Part shown: piece after piece, positions 8,631 to 16,432 of the stretch
Layout of the letters: the number at the start of each line of letters is the position of its first letter
How positions within the stretch are numbered: the stretch's first letter is position 1
Assembly: GCF_003385215.1 (NCBI RefSeq)
Contig: NZ_PQHW01000057.1
Coordinates: forward strand, 1 to 43,686
DNA length: 43,686 nt
Reading direction: 5' to 3'
Origin: Amycolatopsis thermalba
Lineage (GTDB): Bacteria; Actinomycetota; Actinomycetes; Mycobacteriales; Pseudonocardiaceae
Notes under the pieces: generated by a model
What the model saw: the letters and a program-made list of their open reading frames with translations, nothing else
Database searches by the model: none
What the model was told of the DNA's origin: nothing
Translations under genes and position numbers: made by a program

Positions 8631-9599
8631 GTGACCCGGCCGATCGCCCGCGTGCTGGCCCTGCTGGAGATCCTCCAGAGCGGTGGGACCCGGACCGTCG
8701 CCGAGCTCGCCGGGCGGCTCGACGTCGACGAGCGCACCGTCCGCCGCTACGTCGATCACCTCCGCGACCTCGACGTCCCGGTCCGCGCGGTGCGCGGACG
8801 GCACGGCGGATACCGGCTGTCGCCCGGCTACCGGATGCCCCCGCTGATGCTCACCGACGAGGAGGCGCTCGCCGTCCTGCTCGGTCTGGTCGCGGGGCGG
8901 CGAGCCGGCCTGATCACCACGTCGGTCGCGGCCGCCGAGAGCGCGGTCGCGAAGATCCGGCGGGTGCTGCCCGACGCCGTCGGGCAGCGGCTCGACGCGC
9001 TGCTGGAGATCGCCGGCTTCACCGCGCCCCCACGACCGGCGCTCACGGCGGAGGCCGGGGTGCTGCTCACCGTGGCGGAGGCGGCGCGGGATCGCCGGCC
9101 GCTCGAAATCGCTTACACCGCGGGCCATGGCGGCGCCAGCGAACGCGTCGTCCACCCGTACGGGGTGGTGGCGCACTCCGGGCGGTGGTACCTGAGCGGC
9201 TTCGACTCCGCCGGCGGGCAGGTGCGCACGTTCCGGATCGACCGGATCAGGACCGTCGAAATCGGCGCCGGAACATTCGACGTGCCGGCGGGATTCGACC
9301 CTGCCGAGCGGGTGCTCAGCGCCCTCGCCGAGACGCCGTACGAGCACGAGGTGTCCGTGCGGATCCGCTCGGCGCCCGAACGGATCCGCTCCGTCTTCCC
9401 GCCGTCCGTCGCGTCGCTGGAGACGATCACCGGCGGCGAGCCCTGGGTGCGGGCCCGGATCCGGGCGCAGCGGCTCGACTGGATACCGCCCCTGCTCGCG
9501 GCGCTCGACCAGCCGTTCGTCGTCGAGCAGCCCGGCGCGCTCCGCGACCTGGTCCGGGCACTGGCAGAAAGGCTGGCCCGCCATGCCGCGGACGGCTGA
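8631..9599 (+). CDS. HTH and WYL-domain transcriptional regulator (YafY type)
   Basis: A 322-residue regulator. The N-terminal winged helix (about residues 5-60, TVAELAGRLDVDERTVRRYV) is the DeoR/HTH_11 type. A WYL domain spans about 160-215, where the family motif appears as GRWYLSGFD, followed by a C-terminal WCX-like region. WYL domains are thought to sense nucleotides or other small ligands. The start is GTG with a weak leaderless -10 (GAGGAT) placed 6 bases upstream. Its divergence from the VOC gene suggests local control. Its TGA stop sits directly beside the TCA stop of the convergent gene, forming TGATCA. Confidence 0.9.
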   Translation: MTRPIARVLALLEILQSGGTRTVAELAGRLDVDERTVRRYVDHLRDLDVPVRAVRGRHGGYRLSPGYRMPPLMLTDEEALAVLLGLVAGRRAGLITTSVAAAESAVAKIRRVLPDAVGQRLDALLEIAGFTAPPRPALTAEAGVLLTVAEAARDRRPLEIAYTAGHGGASERVVHPYGVVAHSGRWYLSGFDSAGGQVRTFRIDRIRTVEIGAGTFDVPAGFDPAERVLSALAETPYEHEVSVRIRSAPERIRSVFPPSVASLETITGGEPWVRARIRAQRLDWIPPLLAALDQPFVVEQPGALRDLVRALAERLARHAADG

Positions 9600-11096
9600 T
9601 CACCAGGGGTGCGCGGGGTGCGGGATGCGCACGGCGGCCAGGCGCTTGTTCCGGGCGGAAACGCTTTCCCCGGCCTTGGACACGCTCGTGCAGCGCGGAT
9701 AGCTCAGCTGCGGGTCGGGGTCGAGGATCTTCTCGCACGTGACGGAGTGCTCGACCGCGCCCACGAAGAACCGCAGGCTCGTCCCCGGCCGCACCAGCAC
9801 GTGCGACAACCGCACGTCGTGCTCGTCGCGGTCCTCGCCCAGGCCGAAGAACGGGTCGGCGTACCGCACACCGTCGGCCTCGAAGTGGTGCTCCTCGCCG
9901 TCCGCGTCGAGCGCCTCGGCGAGCACGCCGAGCGTCACGCTCGCCGGGATCACCAATCGCCACCACTGCGGCGGCTTCCGGCCGGTCACGGTGATCTTCA
10001 GCTGGTACACGGTCAGCCGCACCGACTCGGCGAACGCCCGCAGCTCACGGCGCAACGCCGTCGCCTCGGGCTCCAGCGCGTCGAGCCCGCCGCGGTCGCG
10101 TACGTAGTGGTACGCCTCCTCGACCCCGCTGCGCTCCCGCGCGGACAACGCGTACTCGGTGACCAGCCGCCGCCGCTCCGCTCCGGACAACCCCGGGCCC
10201 TCGTCCCACATCTCCAGCATCGCCGCGGCGTGCGGGCGCACGTTGCGGTAACTCAGCGCGACGTGCCAGGCCGGCAGCACCTCGTCGCCGAAACCGGCGA
10301 CCACCTCGATGGCCGCCACGCGCTCGACCGGTGACGCGAACTCCGCGGCGTGCAGCAGTTGCGCGGCGCCGTCCACCGGGCGCCTGCCCTCGAACCAGCG
10401 CAGTGCCTGGTGCCACGCCTCGTCGGCGGGCAGCGGCGCGAGACGGCCCAGCAGCTGCGCGGCGCGCAGCTCGGGCGTGACCGGCCGCGGTTCACGAGCG
10501 GCCCACTCGTCTAGCGCCCAGTGGCCCAGCGGCGTGACCTTCCGGTCGCCGTCCAGCGCGCCGAACTCGGTGAGCACGTCCAGTGCGGCGTCGAGCGGGA
10601 ACAGTTCCGCGCCACCGAAACTCGAAGCGACCGCGTCGCCGTCCTCGCTGCCCTTGAGCAGCCGGTGCACCGAGAACACCAGGTCGTCCAGCAGCGGGCC
10701 GTTGGCCAGCGCGGTCAGCACCGCCCGGCACAACGCGAACGCGCCACGACGGCGTGGATCGGCCGACTCGGCCCGCAGGACCGCGTCGAGGCCCTTGAGC
10801 CACAGCTGCGCCGGATCGTCGTGCGGCGGGCGCGCGACCGCCTCCGCGACACCGACCTCGATCAGCCCCGCGCCTTCCGCGGCCACCCACGGCCGGTGGA
10901 TCGTGACGACGTCCGCGGCCGAGCGGACCTTCTCCCCCACCTCGACGCCCAGCGCCCCGGCGGCCGAGGGAACGTCGGCGGGCCGCAGAACTCCTTTGGG
11001 GGTAACGGGTCTCCCGTCGCCGACCCAGCTCGCCAGGGCCCTCGTCCGGGACAGCGCGGGGCACTGACTCGCCAATGTGGAGATTCCGGTACTCAC
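9600..11096 (-). CDS. Plasmid pRiA4b ORF-3-like domain protein
   Basis: A 498-residue protein. The C-terminal third (from about 365, VYQLKITVTGRKPPQWWRLV) matches the pRiA4b ORF-3 domain, with typical features WRLVIP, GVLAEALD, the LSHVLVRPG block and a late cysteine pair in CEKILDPDPQLSYPRC. The long N-terminal part, including a TPKGVLRPADVP segment, resembles a region found with this domain in actinobacteria. The biochemical role is unknown. The domain also occurs as a passenger in IS1096-like elements, but no transposase or terminal repeats were seen beside this copy. Confidence 0.75.
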   Translation of the reverse strand: MSTGISTLASQCPALSRTRALASWVGDGRPVTPKGVLRPADVPSAAGALGVEVGEKVRSAADVVTIHRPWVAAEGAGLIEVGVAEAVARPPHDDPAQLWLKGLDAVLRAESADPRRRGAFALCRAVLTALANGPLLDDLVFSVHRLLKGSEDGDAVASSFGGAELFPLDAALDVLTEFGALDGDRKVTPLGHWALDEWAAREPRPVTPELRAAQLLGRLAPLPADEAWHQALRWFEGRRPVDGAAQLLHAAEFASPVERVAAIEVVAGFGDEVLPAWHVALSYRNVRPHAAAMLEMWDEGPGLSGAERRRLVTEYALSARERSGVEEAYHYVRDRGGLDALEPEATALRRELRAFAESVRLTVYQLKITVTGRKPPQWWRLVIPASVTLGVLAEALDADGEEHHFEADGVRYADPFFGLGEDRDEHDVRLSHVLVRPGTSLRFFVGAVEHSVTCEKILDPDPQLSYPRCTSVSKAGESVSARNKRLAAVRIPHPAHPW

Positions 11097-11156
11097 CCGC
11101 AGGACTTTAGCGAGCAGGCCCCGCCACCCGGACGGGTGTTTCCGTCCACAGTAGAG

Positions 11157-11437
11157 ATGTCGACAAGTCGATCATGGGCGGCGGGCTCAGCTCTGGTCAC
11201 CAGCGGCGGGACGCACGTGTGGCTCGGCGCCGGCCCGGGCACGCTCGCCGAGCTGCGCCGCCACACCGGCCTGGACCGGCTGGGCGGCATCTGGATCTCG
11301 CACCTGCACGCCGCGTACTACGGCGCCCTGTTCGCCGACCTCGACCTGGCCGCGCCAAGAACTGCGACGCGCTGCTGTGCGAGGCGGACGGCCCGGTCGC
11401 CTACGCCGCTCCCGGCGCGGTCTTCCACCTGCCCTAA
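11157..11437 (+). pseudogene. Decayed metallo-beta-lactamase-fold hydrolase
   Basis: Two frames together read as fragments of an MBL-fold hydrolase. The first (from the ATG at 11157) gives LVTSGGTHVWLGAGPGTLAE and IWISHLHA, then AYYGALFADLDLAAP. After a frame change near 11360 it gives CDALLCEADG and PVAYAAPGAVFHLP before a TAA. The metal motif is cut: SHLHA should be followed by DH, but that part is missing. The middle of the domain is also missing between AAP and CDALLCEA. The total is about 90 codons, against 230-260 for a full gene. It therefore looks like a relic shrunk by several deletions. Its TAA overlaps the stop of the convergent Ddn-like gene. Confidence 0.55.
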
Positions 11438-11817
11438 TCGAGGTCGACGCGCACCGTCAGCAGCGCGATCCCCAGGCGGCGCACGATCATGCTGTTGCCC
11501 GCCGGCAGTTTCTTCAGCCGCTCGTGCGGGTCGTCGCCGGGCAGGAGGTGGGCGGTGCCGGTGCGCCAGACGCGGCCCAGCCGCACGCGCACCTTCGGGT
11601 TGGCCTCGATGTTGCGGATGTAGGACGCCCGCCGCCCGTCGCCGGAGACGAACCAGAACGCGCCGTCGACGACCTTCCCGCCGACCGGAGTGTGCCGGGG
11701 CTGACCGGTGCGCCTGCCGATCGTTTCGAGGACCACCTGGCCGGGCATGCGCTTCGCCAGCGGGTTGACCAACCGGTGGAACGCGTCGGCCGCGCGCTTC
11801 TTGCGATCAGGATTCAC
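11434..11817 (-). CDS. F420-dependent nitroreductase/quinone reductase-like protein (Ddn/DUF385)
   Basis: A 127-residue split beta-barrel protein of the deazaflavin-dependent nitroreductase family, related to mycobacterial Ddn. The typical start of the fold, VVLETIGRRTGQPRHTPVG, is at about 28-46. WFVSGDGRRASYIRNIEANPKV (core GDGRRASYIRNIEANP) binds the F420 phosphate side. Members reduce quinones or nitroaromatics with reduced F420, often at the membrane. The GTG start lacks a clear ribosome binding site. It is divergent from the MarR-ABC operon and could be under the same control. Confidence 0.85.
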   Translation of the reverse strand: MNPDRKKRAADAFHRLVNPLAKRMPGQVVLETIGRRTGQPRHTPVGGKVVDGAFWFVSGDGRRASYIRNIEANPKVRVRLGRVWRTGTAHLLPGDDPHERLKKLPAGNSMIVRRLGIALLTVRVDLD

Positions 11818-11852
11818 CCTTCACGAATACTCCGCTTCCTCCGGAAAGCGAA

Positions 11853-11889
11853 ATTAGTGAGTGTTGCTAATAGCTCCGAGTCAGAGCTA
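11853..11889. promoter_or_regulatory. Two inverted repeats in the Ddn-MarR intergenic region
   Basis: ATTAG (11853-11857) and CTAAT (11867-11871) pair around 9 bases; extended, this reads TTAGTGA-GTG-TTGCTAA. TAGCTC (11871-11876) and GAGCTA (11884-11889) pair around 7 bases. MarR proteins bind sites of this length. The second repeat overlaps the likely -10 (TACCTT, 11888-11893), which fits autorepression. Confidence 0.5.
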
Positions 11890-11900
11890 CCTTGGCGGAC

Positions 11901-12341
11901 GTGCGAGAACTGGCCGAGAACCTGATGACGACCACGGCCGCGCTGCGGCGGGTCGTCCGACGGCGCGTGCGGGACACGCTGCCGCACGCGCCCCTGCGTC
12001 CGGCGCAGATCGAACTGCTCCGCGTGGTCGAGAAACACCCCGGCATCGGCGTCGCCGCCGCCGCGCGTGCCCTGCACCTGGCCGGCAATTCGGTCAGCTC
12101 GCTGGTCAACCAGCTCGTCGACGCCGGGCTGCTGGACCGGCGGATCGATCCCGGCGACCGCCGGGCCGCGCGGCTGGAGCTGACCGGCCCGGCGCGGGAC
12201 CGGCTGGCGAACTGGCGGCGCACCCGCGCCGAGTTCGTGACCTCGGCGATCGCGCGCCTGCCGGCCGGGGACCGCGACGCGCTCGAAGCCGCGCTGCCCG
12301 CGCCCGGCCTGCTGATCGCCGCGATCCAGGAGGGGAAATGA
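11901..12341 (+). CDS. MarR family transcriptional regulator
   Basis: A 146-residue winged-helix regulator. Recognition helix region: GIGVAAAARALHLAGNSVSS, followed by the wing RRIDPGDRRAARLELT, both classic for MarR. These dimers usually repress a linked exporter until a small phenolic or drug ligand binds. I chose GTG at 11901 because TACCTT ends 7 bases before it, which fits a leaderless transcript. A TTG at 11892 would add three residues. Its stop overlaps the ATP-binding gene as ATGA, so the exporter is translationally coupled to it. Confidence 0.9.
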   Translation: MRELAENLMTTTAALRRVVRRRVRDTLPHAPLRPAQIELLRVVEKHPGIGVAAAARALHLAGNSVSSLVNQLVDAGLLDRRIDPGDRRAARLELTGPARDRLANWRRTRAEFVTSAIARLPAGDRDALEAALPAPGLLIAAIQEGK

Positions 12342-13144
12342 CCACACCCGCGGTGCGCTGCACCGGGCTCCGGCACGCCTTCGGTGACGCGGTCGCCGTC
12401 GACGGCGTCGACCTGGAGATCCCGGCGGGCCAGGTCTTCGGGCTGCTCGGCCCCAACGGCGCGGGCAAGACCACCACCATCCGCATGATCACCACGCTGC
12501 TGCCGCTCGAGGACGGCGCGATCGAGGTGTTCGGCCTCGACGCCACGCACCGGAAGATGCGCGTGCGGCGGCTGATCGGCTATGTGCCGCAACAACTTTC
12601 CGCCGACGGCTCGCTCAGCGGGCGGGAGAACGTGGCGCTGTTCGCCCGCCTCTTCGACGTCCCGCGACGCGAGCGCGCCGAGCAGGTCGAGACCGCACTC
12701 GGCGCCGTGGGCCTGCTGGACGACGCCGACCGCACGGCCGCGACCTACTCCGGCGGCATGATCCGCCGCCTCGAACTGGCGCAGGCGCTGGTCAGCGCGC
12801 CCCGACTGCTGATACTCGACGAGCCGACCATCGGGCTCGACCCGGTCGCCCGCACCGGCGTGTGGGAGCGCATCGAACAGGTCCGCGCCGAGACCGGCAT
12901 GACCGTGCTGGTGACCACGCACTACATGGACGAGGCCGAGCAGCACTGCGACCAGGTCGCGCTCATGCACCGCGGCCGGATCCGCGCGCAGGGCAGCCCG
13001 GCGGAGCTCCGGGCCCGGCTGGGGCCGGAGTCCACTCTGGACGATGTCTTCCGGGCGGTCACCGGTGACGCGTTCGACGACGCCGACAAGGGAGGGATGC
13101 GCGATGTCCGCGCCGCTCGCCGCACCGCACGCCGCCTGGGCTGA
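12338..13144 (+). CDS. ABC transporter ATP-binding protein (DrrA/CcmA-like exporter)
   Basis: A 268-residue ABC-2 type ATPase. Walker A GPNGAGKT at 38-45, signature YSGGM at 137-141, Walker B LLILDEP at 157-163 and the H-loop TTHYMDEAE near 190 are all present. It energises export through the membrane protein encoded next, probably of a drug or lipid-like compound as in daunorubicin resistance DrrAB. It starts with AGGAGGGG upstream and overlaps the regulator by four bases. Its 3' end overlaps the permease gene by 41 bases. The extra Arg-rich C-terminal residues follow from that overlap. Confidence 0.95.
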   Translation: MTTPAVRCTGLRHAFGDAVAVDGVDLEIPAGQVFGLLGPNGAGKTTTIRMITTLLPLEDGAIEVFGLDATHRKMRVRRLIGYVPQQLSADGSLSGRENVALFARLFDVPRRERAEQVETALGAVGLLDDADRTAATYSGGMIRRLELAQALVSAPRLLILDEPTIGLDPVARTGVWERIEQVRAETGMTVLVTTHYMDEAEQHCDQVALMHRGRIRAQGSPAELRARLGPESTLDDVFRAVTGDAFDDADKGGMRDVRAARRTARRLG

Positions 13145-13916
13145 CCCGCGGCCGGTCCGCCGCCTGCTGTCCAGGGTGGGCACGATGTGCCTGGTGGAGC
13201 TGCAGAAGCTGCGCCGCGACCGCTCCGAACTCATCACCCGCGCGATCCAGCCCGCGCTGTGGCTGCTGATCTTCGGCGAGACCTTCACCCGGCTGCGCGC
13301 GATCCCCACCGGGGACACGCCCTACCTGGACTTCCTCGCCCCCGGCATCCTCGCGCAGTCCGCGTTGTTCATCGCGATCTTCTACGGCATCCAGATCATC
13401 TGGGAACGCGACGCCGGTGTGCTCGGCAAGCTGCTCGTCACGCCGACCCCGCGCGCCGCGCTGGTCACCGGCAAGGCGTTCGCGGCCGGGGTGCGGGCGT
13501 TCGCGCAGGCGGTGATCGTGCTGATCCTCGCGGCGGTCCTCGGCGTCGGCCTCACCGCGAACCCGCTGAAGCTGCTCGGCGCCGCGCTCACCGTGGTGCT
13601 CGGCTCGGCGTTCTTCTGCTGCCTGTCGATCGTGATCGCCGGGCTCGTGCTGTCCCGCGAACGGCTGATGGGCATCGGACAGGCGATCACGATGCCGTTG
13701 TTCTTCGGGTCCAACGCGCTCTACCCGGTGGATCTGATGCCCGATTGGCTGCGCGTGCTCAGCCACGTCAATCCGCTCAGTTACGAGGTGGACGCGCTGC
13801 GCGGGCTGCTGATCGGCACCCCCTCCCACGTCTGGGTGGACTCCGGGGTGCTCGCCGCTTCCGCCGCGATCGCCATCGGGGTCGCGTCCGCCCTGCTCGG
13901 GCGGCTGGTCCGGTGA
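13104..13916 (+). CDS. ABC-2 type transporter permease (DrrB-like)
   Basis: A 270-residue integral membrane protein with about six hydrophobic segments. The ABC-2 motif region reads LKLLGAALTVVLGSAFFCCL and later FFGSNALYPVDLMPDWLRVL, typical of daunorubicin-type permeases. I chose the ATG with GGGAGG 8 bases upstream (MSAPLAAPH); the frame is open further 5', inside the ATPase gene. It forms a half-size exporter with the preceding ATPase. Its stop codon is next to a likely sigma-B/F-type promoter for the following gene. Confidence 0.93.
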   Translation: MSAPLAAPHAAWADPRPVRRLLSRVGTMCLVELQKLRRDRSELITRAIQPALWLLIFGETFTRLRAIPTGDTPYLDFLAPGILAQSALFIAIFYGIQIIWERDAGVLGKLLVTPTPRAALVTGKAFAAGVRAFAQAVIVLILAAVLGVGLTANPLKLLGAALTVVLGSAFFCCLSIVIAGLVLSRERLMGIGQAITMPLFFGSNALYPVDLMPDWLRVLSHVNPLSYEVDALRGLLIGTPSHVWVDSGVLAASAAIAIGVASALLGRLVR

Positions 13917-13942
13917 GTTTGCCCGATTCCACCACCGGGTAA
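13917..13942 (+). promoter_or_regulatory. Candidate sigma-B/F-type promoter for DUF4383 gene
   Basis: GTTT (13917-13920), 16 bases, then GGGTAA (13937-13942). This matches the GTTT-N15-17-GGGTA pattern of mycobacterial SigF and Streptomyces SigB. The predicted leader to the ATG at 13998 is about 50 bases and includes an AAAGGGGA ribosome binding site. It suggests stress or stationary-phase expression. Confidence 0.5.
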
Positions 13943-13997
13943 CCCGTCGGGCACATCACGCAACCGTGGTGTCCGTCGGACAAAGGGGACAGGCGAC

Positions 13998-14639
13998 ATG
14001 TCTCGTTCGGAACAAGCCCGCGTCCGGGCGGCCGGCTTCCAGCCGGTCCAGGTGCTCGCCGCGCTCGTCGGTCTGGTCTACCTCGTGATCGGCATCATCG
14101 GGTTCGTGCGCACCGGCTTCGGTGACTTCACCGGCAACCCGGACCACATGCTGATGGGCTTCATGATCAACCCGCTGCACAACCTGGTGCACGTGGTGGT
14201 CGGCGTGCTGGGCCTGCTGTTCGCCGCGTCGTCGGCGTCGGCCCGCACCTTCGGCTGGATCCTGTTCATCGGCTTCGGCCTGGTGACCATCTGGGGCCTG
14301 ATGATCACCGGGGTGATCGCGTCCAACCCGGTGTCCGGGCTGGGCAACCCGCTCAACCTCAACGCGGCCGACAACTGGCTGCACGGGGCGAGCGCGGTGC
14401 TGGGCCTGATCATGGCAGTCATGCCCGCGCGCAAGAAGGTGCACGTCGAGAGCACCGACAGCGGTGCCGCGACGATGCAGCAGCCGATGGCCACCGGCGA
14501 CGTGCCCGGCAACGCGGACGTCCCGACGCGTCCGGTGCCGCAGCAGACCGGGTCGCCGGAGGCCGCCGCCCAGCAGCAGACCGGACGGCACCGCCCGTCG
14601 CGGTGGCGCATGCACCGGCCGGGCCACACCACCCACTGA
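13998..14639 (+). CDS. DUF4383 membrane protein
   Basis: A 213-residue protein with four predicted membrane helices in residues 15-140 and a hydrophilic Gln/Pro-rich tail. The family core is recognised from NPLHNLVHVVVGVLGL and from the DNWLHGASAVLGL block near the last helix. DUF4383 members are common in actinobacteria and have no known biochemical function. The histidines at the helix ends (HNLVH, LH) are conserved in the family and might bind a cofactor, which is a guess. The start has AAAGGGG upstream. The gene is monocistronic by spacing. Confidence 0.88.
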   Translation: MSRSEQARVRAAGFQPVQVLAALVGLVYLVIGIIGFVRTGFGDFTGNPDHMLMGFMINPLHNLVHVVVGVLGLLFAASSASARTFGWILFIGFGLVTIWGLMITGVIASNPVSGLGNPLNLNAADNWLHGASAVLGLIMAVMPARKKVHVESTDSGAATMQQPMATGDVPGNADVPTRPVPQQTGSPEAAAQQQTGRHRPSRWRMHRPGHTTH

Positions 14640-14660
14640 TCGTCGGGCAGACTGCCCCGC

Positions 14661-15401
14661 GTGAGCGGAACGGTGCTGGTGCTCGGCGGGCGCAGTGAGA
14701 TCGGCCTCGCCGTGGCACGGAAACTCGTGGACGGCGAGCGGAAGTTCGTACTGGCGGCCCGGCGCAGCGGCGACCTCGATGACGAAGAGGCGTCGCTGCG
14801 CCGGGCCGGCGCGTCCGAGGTGGCGCGGGTCGAGTTCGACGCCGACGACGTGGCGCGGCACCGCGAGGTGCTGGACGCGGTGGTCGCCGAGCACGGTCCA
14901 CTGGAGACGGTCGTGGTCGCGTTCGGGATCCTGGGCGACCAGGAGCGGGCCGAGCGCGACGCGGCGCACGCGATGGCCGTGATCCACACGGACTACGTCG
15001 CCCACGTGAGCGTCCTGACCGAGCTGGCGAACCTGTTGCGCGCGCAGGGCAGCGGGCAGCTCGTGGTGTTCTCCTCGGTCGCCGGGGTGCGGGTGCGGCG
15101 GGCCAACTACGTGTACGGCTCGGCGAAGGCCGGGCTGGACGGGTTCGCCGGCGGCCTGGCCGACGCGTTGCACGGCAGCGGCGTGCGGCTGCTGCTGGTG
15201 CGCCCGGGGTTCGTGATCGGGCGGATGACCGAGGGCATGTCGCCCGCCCCGTTCTCCAGCACGCCCGAACAGGTCGCGACGGCGACCGTGCGCGCGCTGC
15301 GGCGGGGACGCGGGGAGGTCTGGGTGCCGCCCGTGCTGCGCCCGGTGTTCTTCCTGATGCGCCTGCTGCCGCGCGCGATCTGGCGGCGCATGCCCCGCTG
15401 A
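14661..15401 (+). CDS. SDR-family reductase resembling DprE2
   Basis: A 246-residue short-chain dehydrogenase. It has the nucleotide-binding GGRSEIG near 9-15, the serine in VVFSSVAGVRVRR and the catalytic YGSAK near 153-157. The order of blocks (VAFGILGD, SSVAGVRVRRANYVYGSAKAGLDGF shortened to its core, and the late APV-like VPPVLRPV) resembles decaprenylphosphoryl-2-keto-ribose reductase DprE2. That enzyme works with DprE1 to make the arabinose donor for the cell wall. No dprE1 is next to it here, so it may be a paralogue with another sugar substrate. The start is GTG. A perfect hairpin follows the stop. Confidence 0.8.
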   Translation: MSGTVLVLGGRSEIGLAVARKLVDGERKFVLAARRSGDLDDEEASLRRAGASEVARVEFDADDVARHREVLDAVVAEHGPLETVVVAFGILGDQERAERDAAHAMAVIHTDYVAHVSVLTELANLLRAQGSGQLVVFSSVAGVRVRRANYVYGSAKAGLDGFAGGLADALHGSGVRLLLVRPGFVIGRMTEGMSPAPFSSTPEQVATATVRALRRGRGEVWVPPVLRPVFFLMRLLPRAIWRRMPR

Positions 15402-15406
15402 ACACG

Positions 15407-15438
15407 CCGAAGGCCACTCCCGCGGGAGTGGCCTTCGG
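15407..15438. terminator. Bidirectional terminator, perfect 32-base palindrome
   Basis: Positions 15407-15422 are the exact reverse complement of 15423-15438 (CCGAAGGCCACTCCCG and its mirror). It lies 5 bases past the reductase stop and 14 bases before the stop of the convergent gene, so it can end both transcripts. Confidence 0.8.
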
Positions 15439-15452
15439 TTCGCGTCGAGGGG

Positions 15453-16253
15453 TCAGCCGCCGAGCAGACCGCCGACCAGGCCGCCCACGGTGCCCAGCAG
15501 GCCGCCGTTCCTCTTGCTGGTCGGCTGGGTCGTCGTTCCCGGCGAGCTGCTCGGCTGCTCCGAGGTCGGCTCGGTCGTGGTCGGCGTCGTCGTGGTCGTC
15601 CGCGGAGTGGTGGTCTGGGGCTGGGTCCGGCTCGTGCCCGCGGTGTACGCCGGGGCGGCCGAGGTGGTCGTCGGCGCGGCCGTCGTGCCACGGCTGCTCG
15701 TCGACTGGCCGGTGCGCGCCTGGCCGTTCGAGCCGGCGGCGCCGCCCTGCTGGGCCGCCTGCGGCTGGGCCTGCGAGGACGCGCTGCCCGACGGCGGCAG
15801 CTCGGCGCTGCTGGTCGGGGTCGGCGTGCTGCTGGCCAGCAACTGCTGCTGGGGAGCGGCGATCGTGCTCGTCGGGGTGTGGCCGGTCCTGGTGTCCGGG
15901 CCGCCGCCCGCTCCGCCCGGCGCGGCCGCGTCGTGCAGCTGGCCGGTGGTCAGGGTGCTGACCGCAACACCGGCCAGGGCCGCCACGCCCGCGGCGAGCG
16001 CGCCGATGCGGCCGGCCTTGCGCTTGTCCCACCGGCTGCCCGGCTCGCTCTCCCGGCGCAGGATGCTGGCCGCCGGGATGCGCACGGTGGGCGCCTCGGC
16101 CATCTCGGGCGTGATGCCGGAGTCGTCCACGGGCTCCTTCGGCAGCTTGATCGCGGTGAACTCCTGCGTGACGCCTTCCCGGCGCAGCAACTCCGCGACA
16201 CTGATCTGCCGCGTCGTGGCACTCGCCCGAGTGTCTTTGTCGTCGCTCGTCAC
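15453..16253 (-). CDS. Single-pass membrane protein with Ser/Thr/Pro/Gln-rich outer region
   Basis: A 266-residue protein of unknown function. Residues 1-85 are hydrophilic and contain ISVAELLRREG (about 17-27), a motif I associate with Pseudonocardiaceae membrane proteins. One membrane helix lies at about 83-103 (GALAAGVAALAGVAVSTLTT), preceded by basic KRKAGR, so the N-terminus should face the cytoplasm. From 105 to 245 the chain is low-complexity TTT/SSS/PQ, like a disordered, possibly glycosylated, wall-spanning stalk. It ends in a Gly/Leu-rich repeat GLLGTVGGLVGGLLGG. The GTG start has GGAGAGG upstream. No enzyme domain is seen. Confidence 0.7.
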   Translation of the reverse strand: MTSDDKDTRASATTRQISVAELLRREGVTQEFTAIKLPKEPVDDSGITPEMAEAPTVRIPAASILRRESEPGSRWDKRKAGRIGALAAGVAALAGVAVSTLTTGQLHDAAAPGGAGGGPDTRTGHTPTSTIAAPQQQLLASSTPTPTSSAELPPSGSASSQAQPQAAQQGGAAGSNGQARTGQSTSSRGTTAAPTTTSAAPAYTAGTSRTQPQTTTPRTTTTTPTTTEPTSEQPSSSPGTTTQPTSKRNGGLLGTVGGLVGGLLGG

Positions 16254-16289
16254 GCTGAACCTCTCCGAATCCGCTTACTGCCCGCGACA

Positions 16290-16307
16290 TGATTACTGTT
16301 GTTATCA
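16290..16307. promoter_or_regulatory. Palindrome in a divergent promoter region
   Basis: TGATTAC (16290-16296) and GTTATCA (16301-16307) form a near-perfect inverted repeat in an AT-rich patch, 37-54 bases upstream of the membrane-protein GTG. It could be an operator or part of its promoter. Confidence 0.35.
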
Positions 16308-16432
16308 GTTCGTTGCCTCAGGTCGTGATCGAGCTCACATCCGATAGGCCGAATGTCCTACGCACGGTGACAAACCGATAGCTCAGACGGCCAGTTACTG
16401 TGACCGTGATCGCGCAGCAGGCGGAGGTGAAC

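Noticed and set aside
9600-11096. pRiA4b ORF-3 gene as part of an IS1096-like transposon
   Set aside because: No transposase, terminal repeats or target duplication were found on either side.
15453-15750. Thr/Ser-rich coding repeats as a non-coding tandem repeat
   Set aside because: The repeats keep one reading frame with a membrane helix and a good ribosome binding site upstream, so they are protein-coding.
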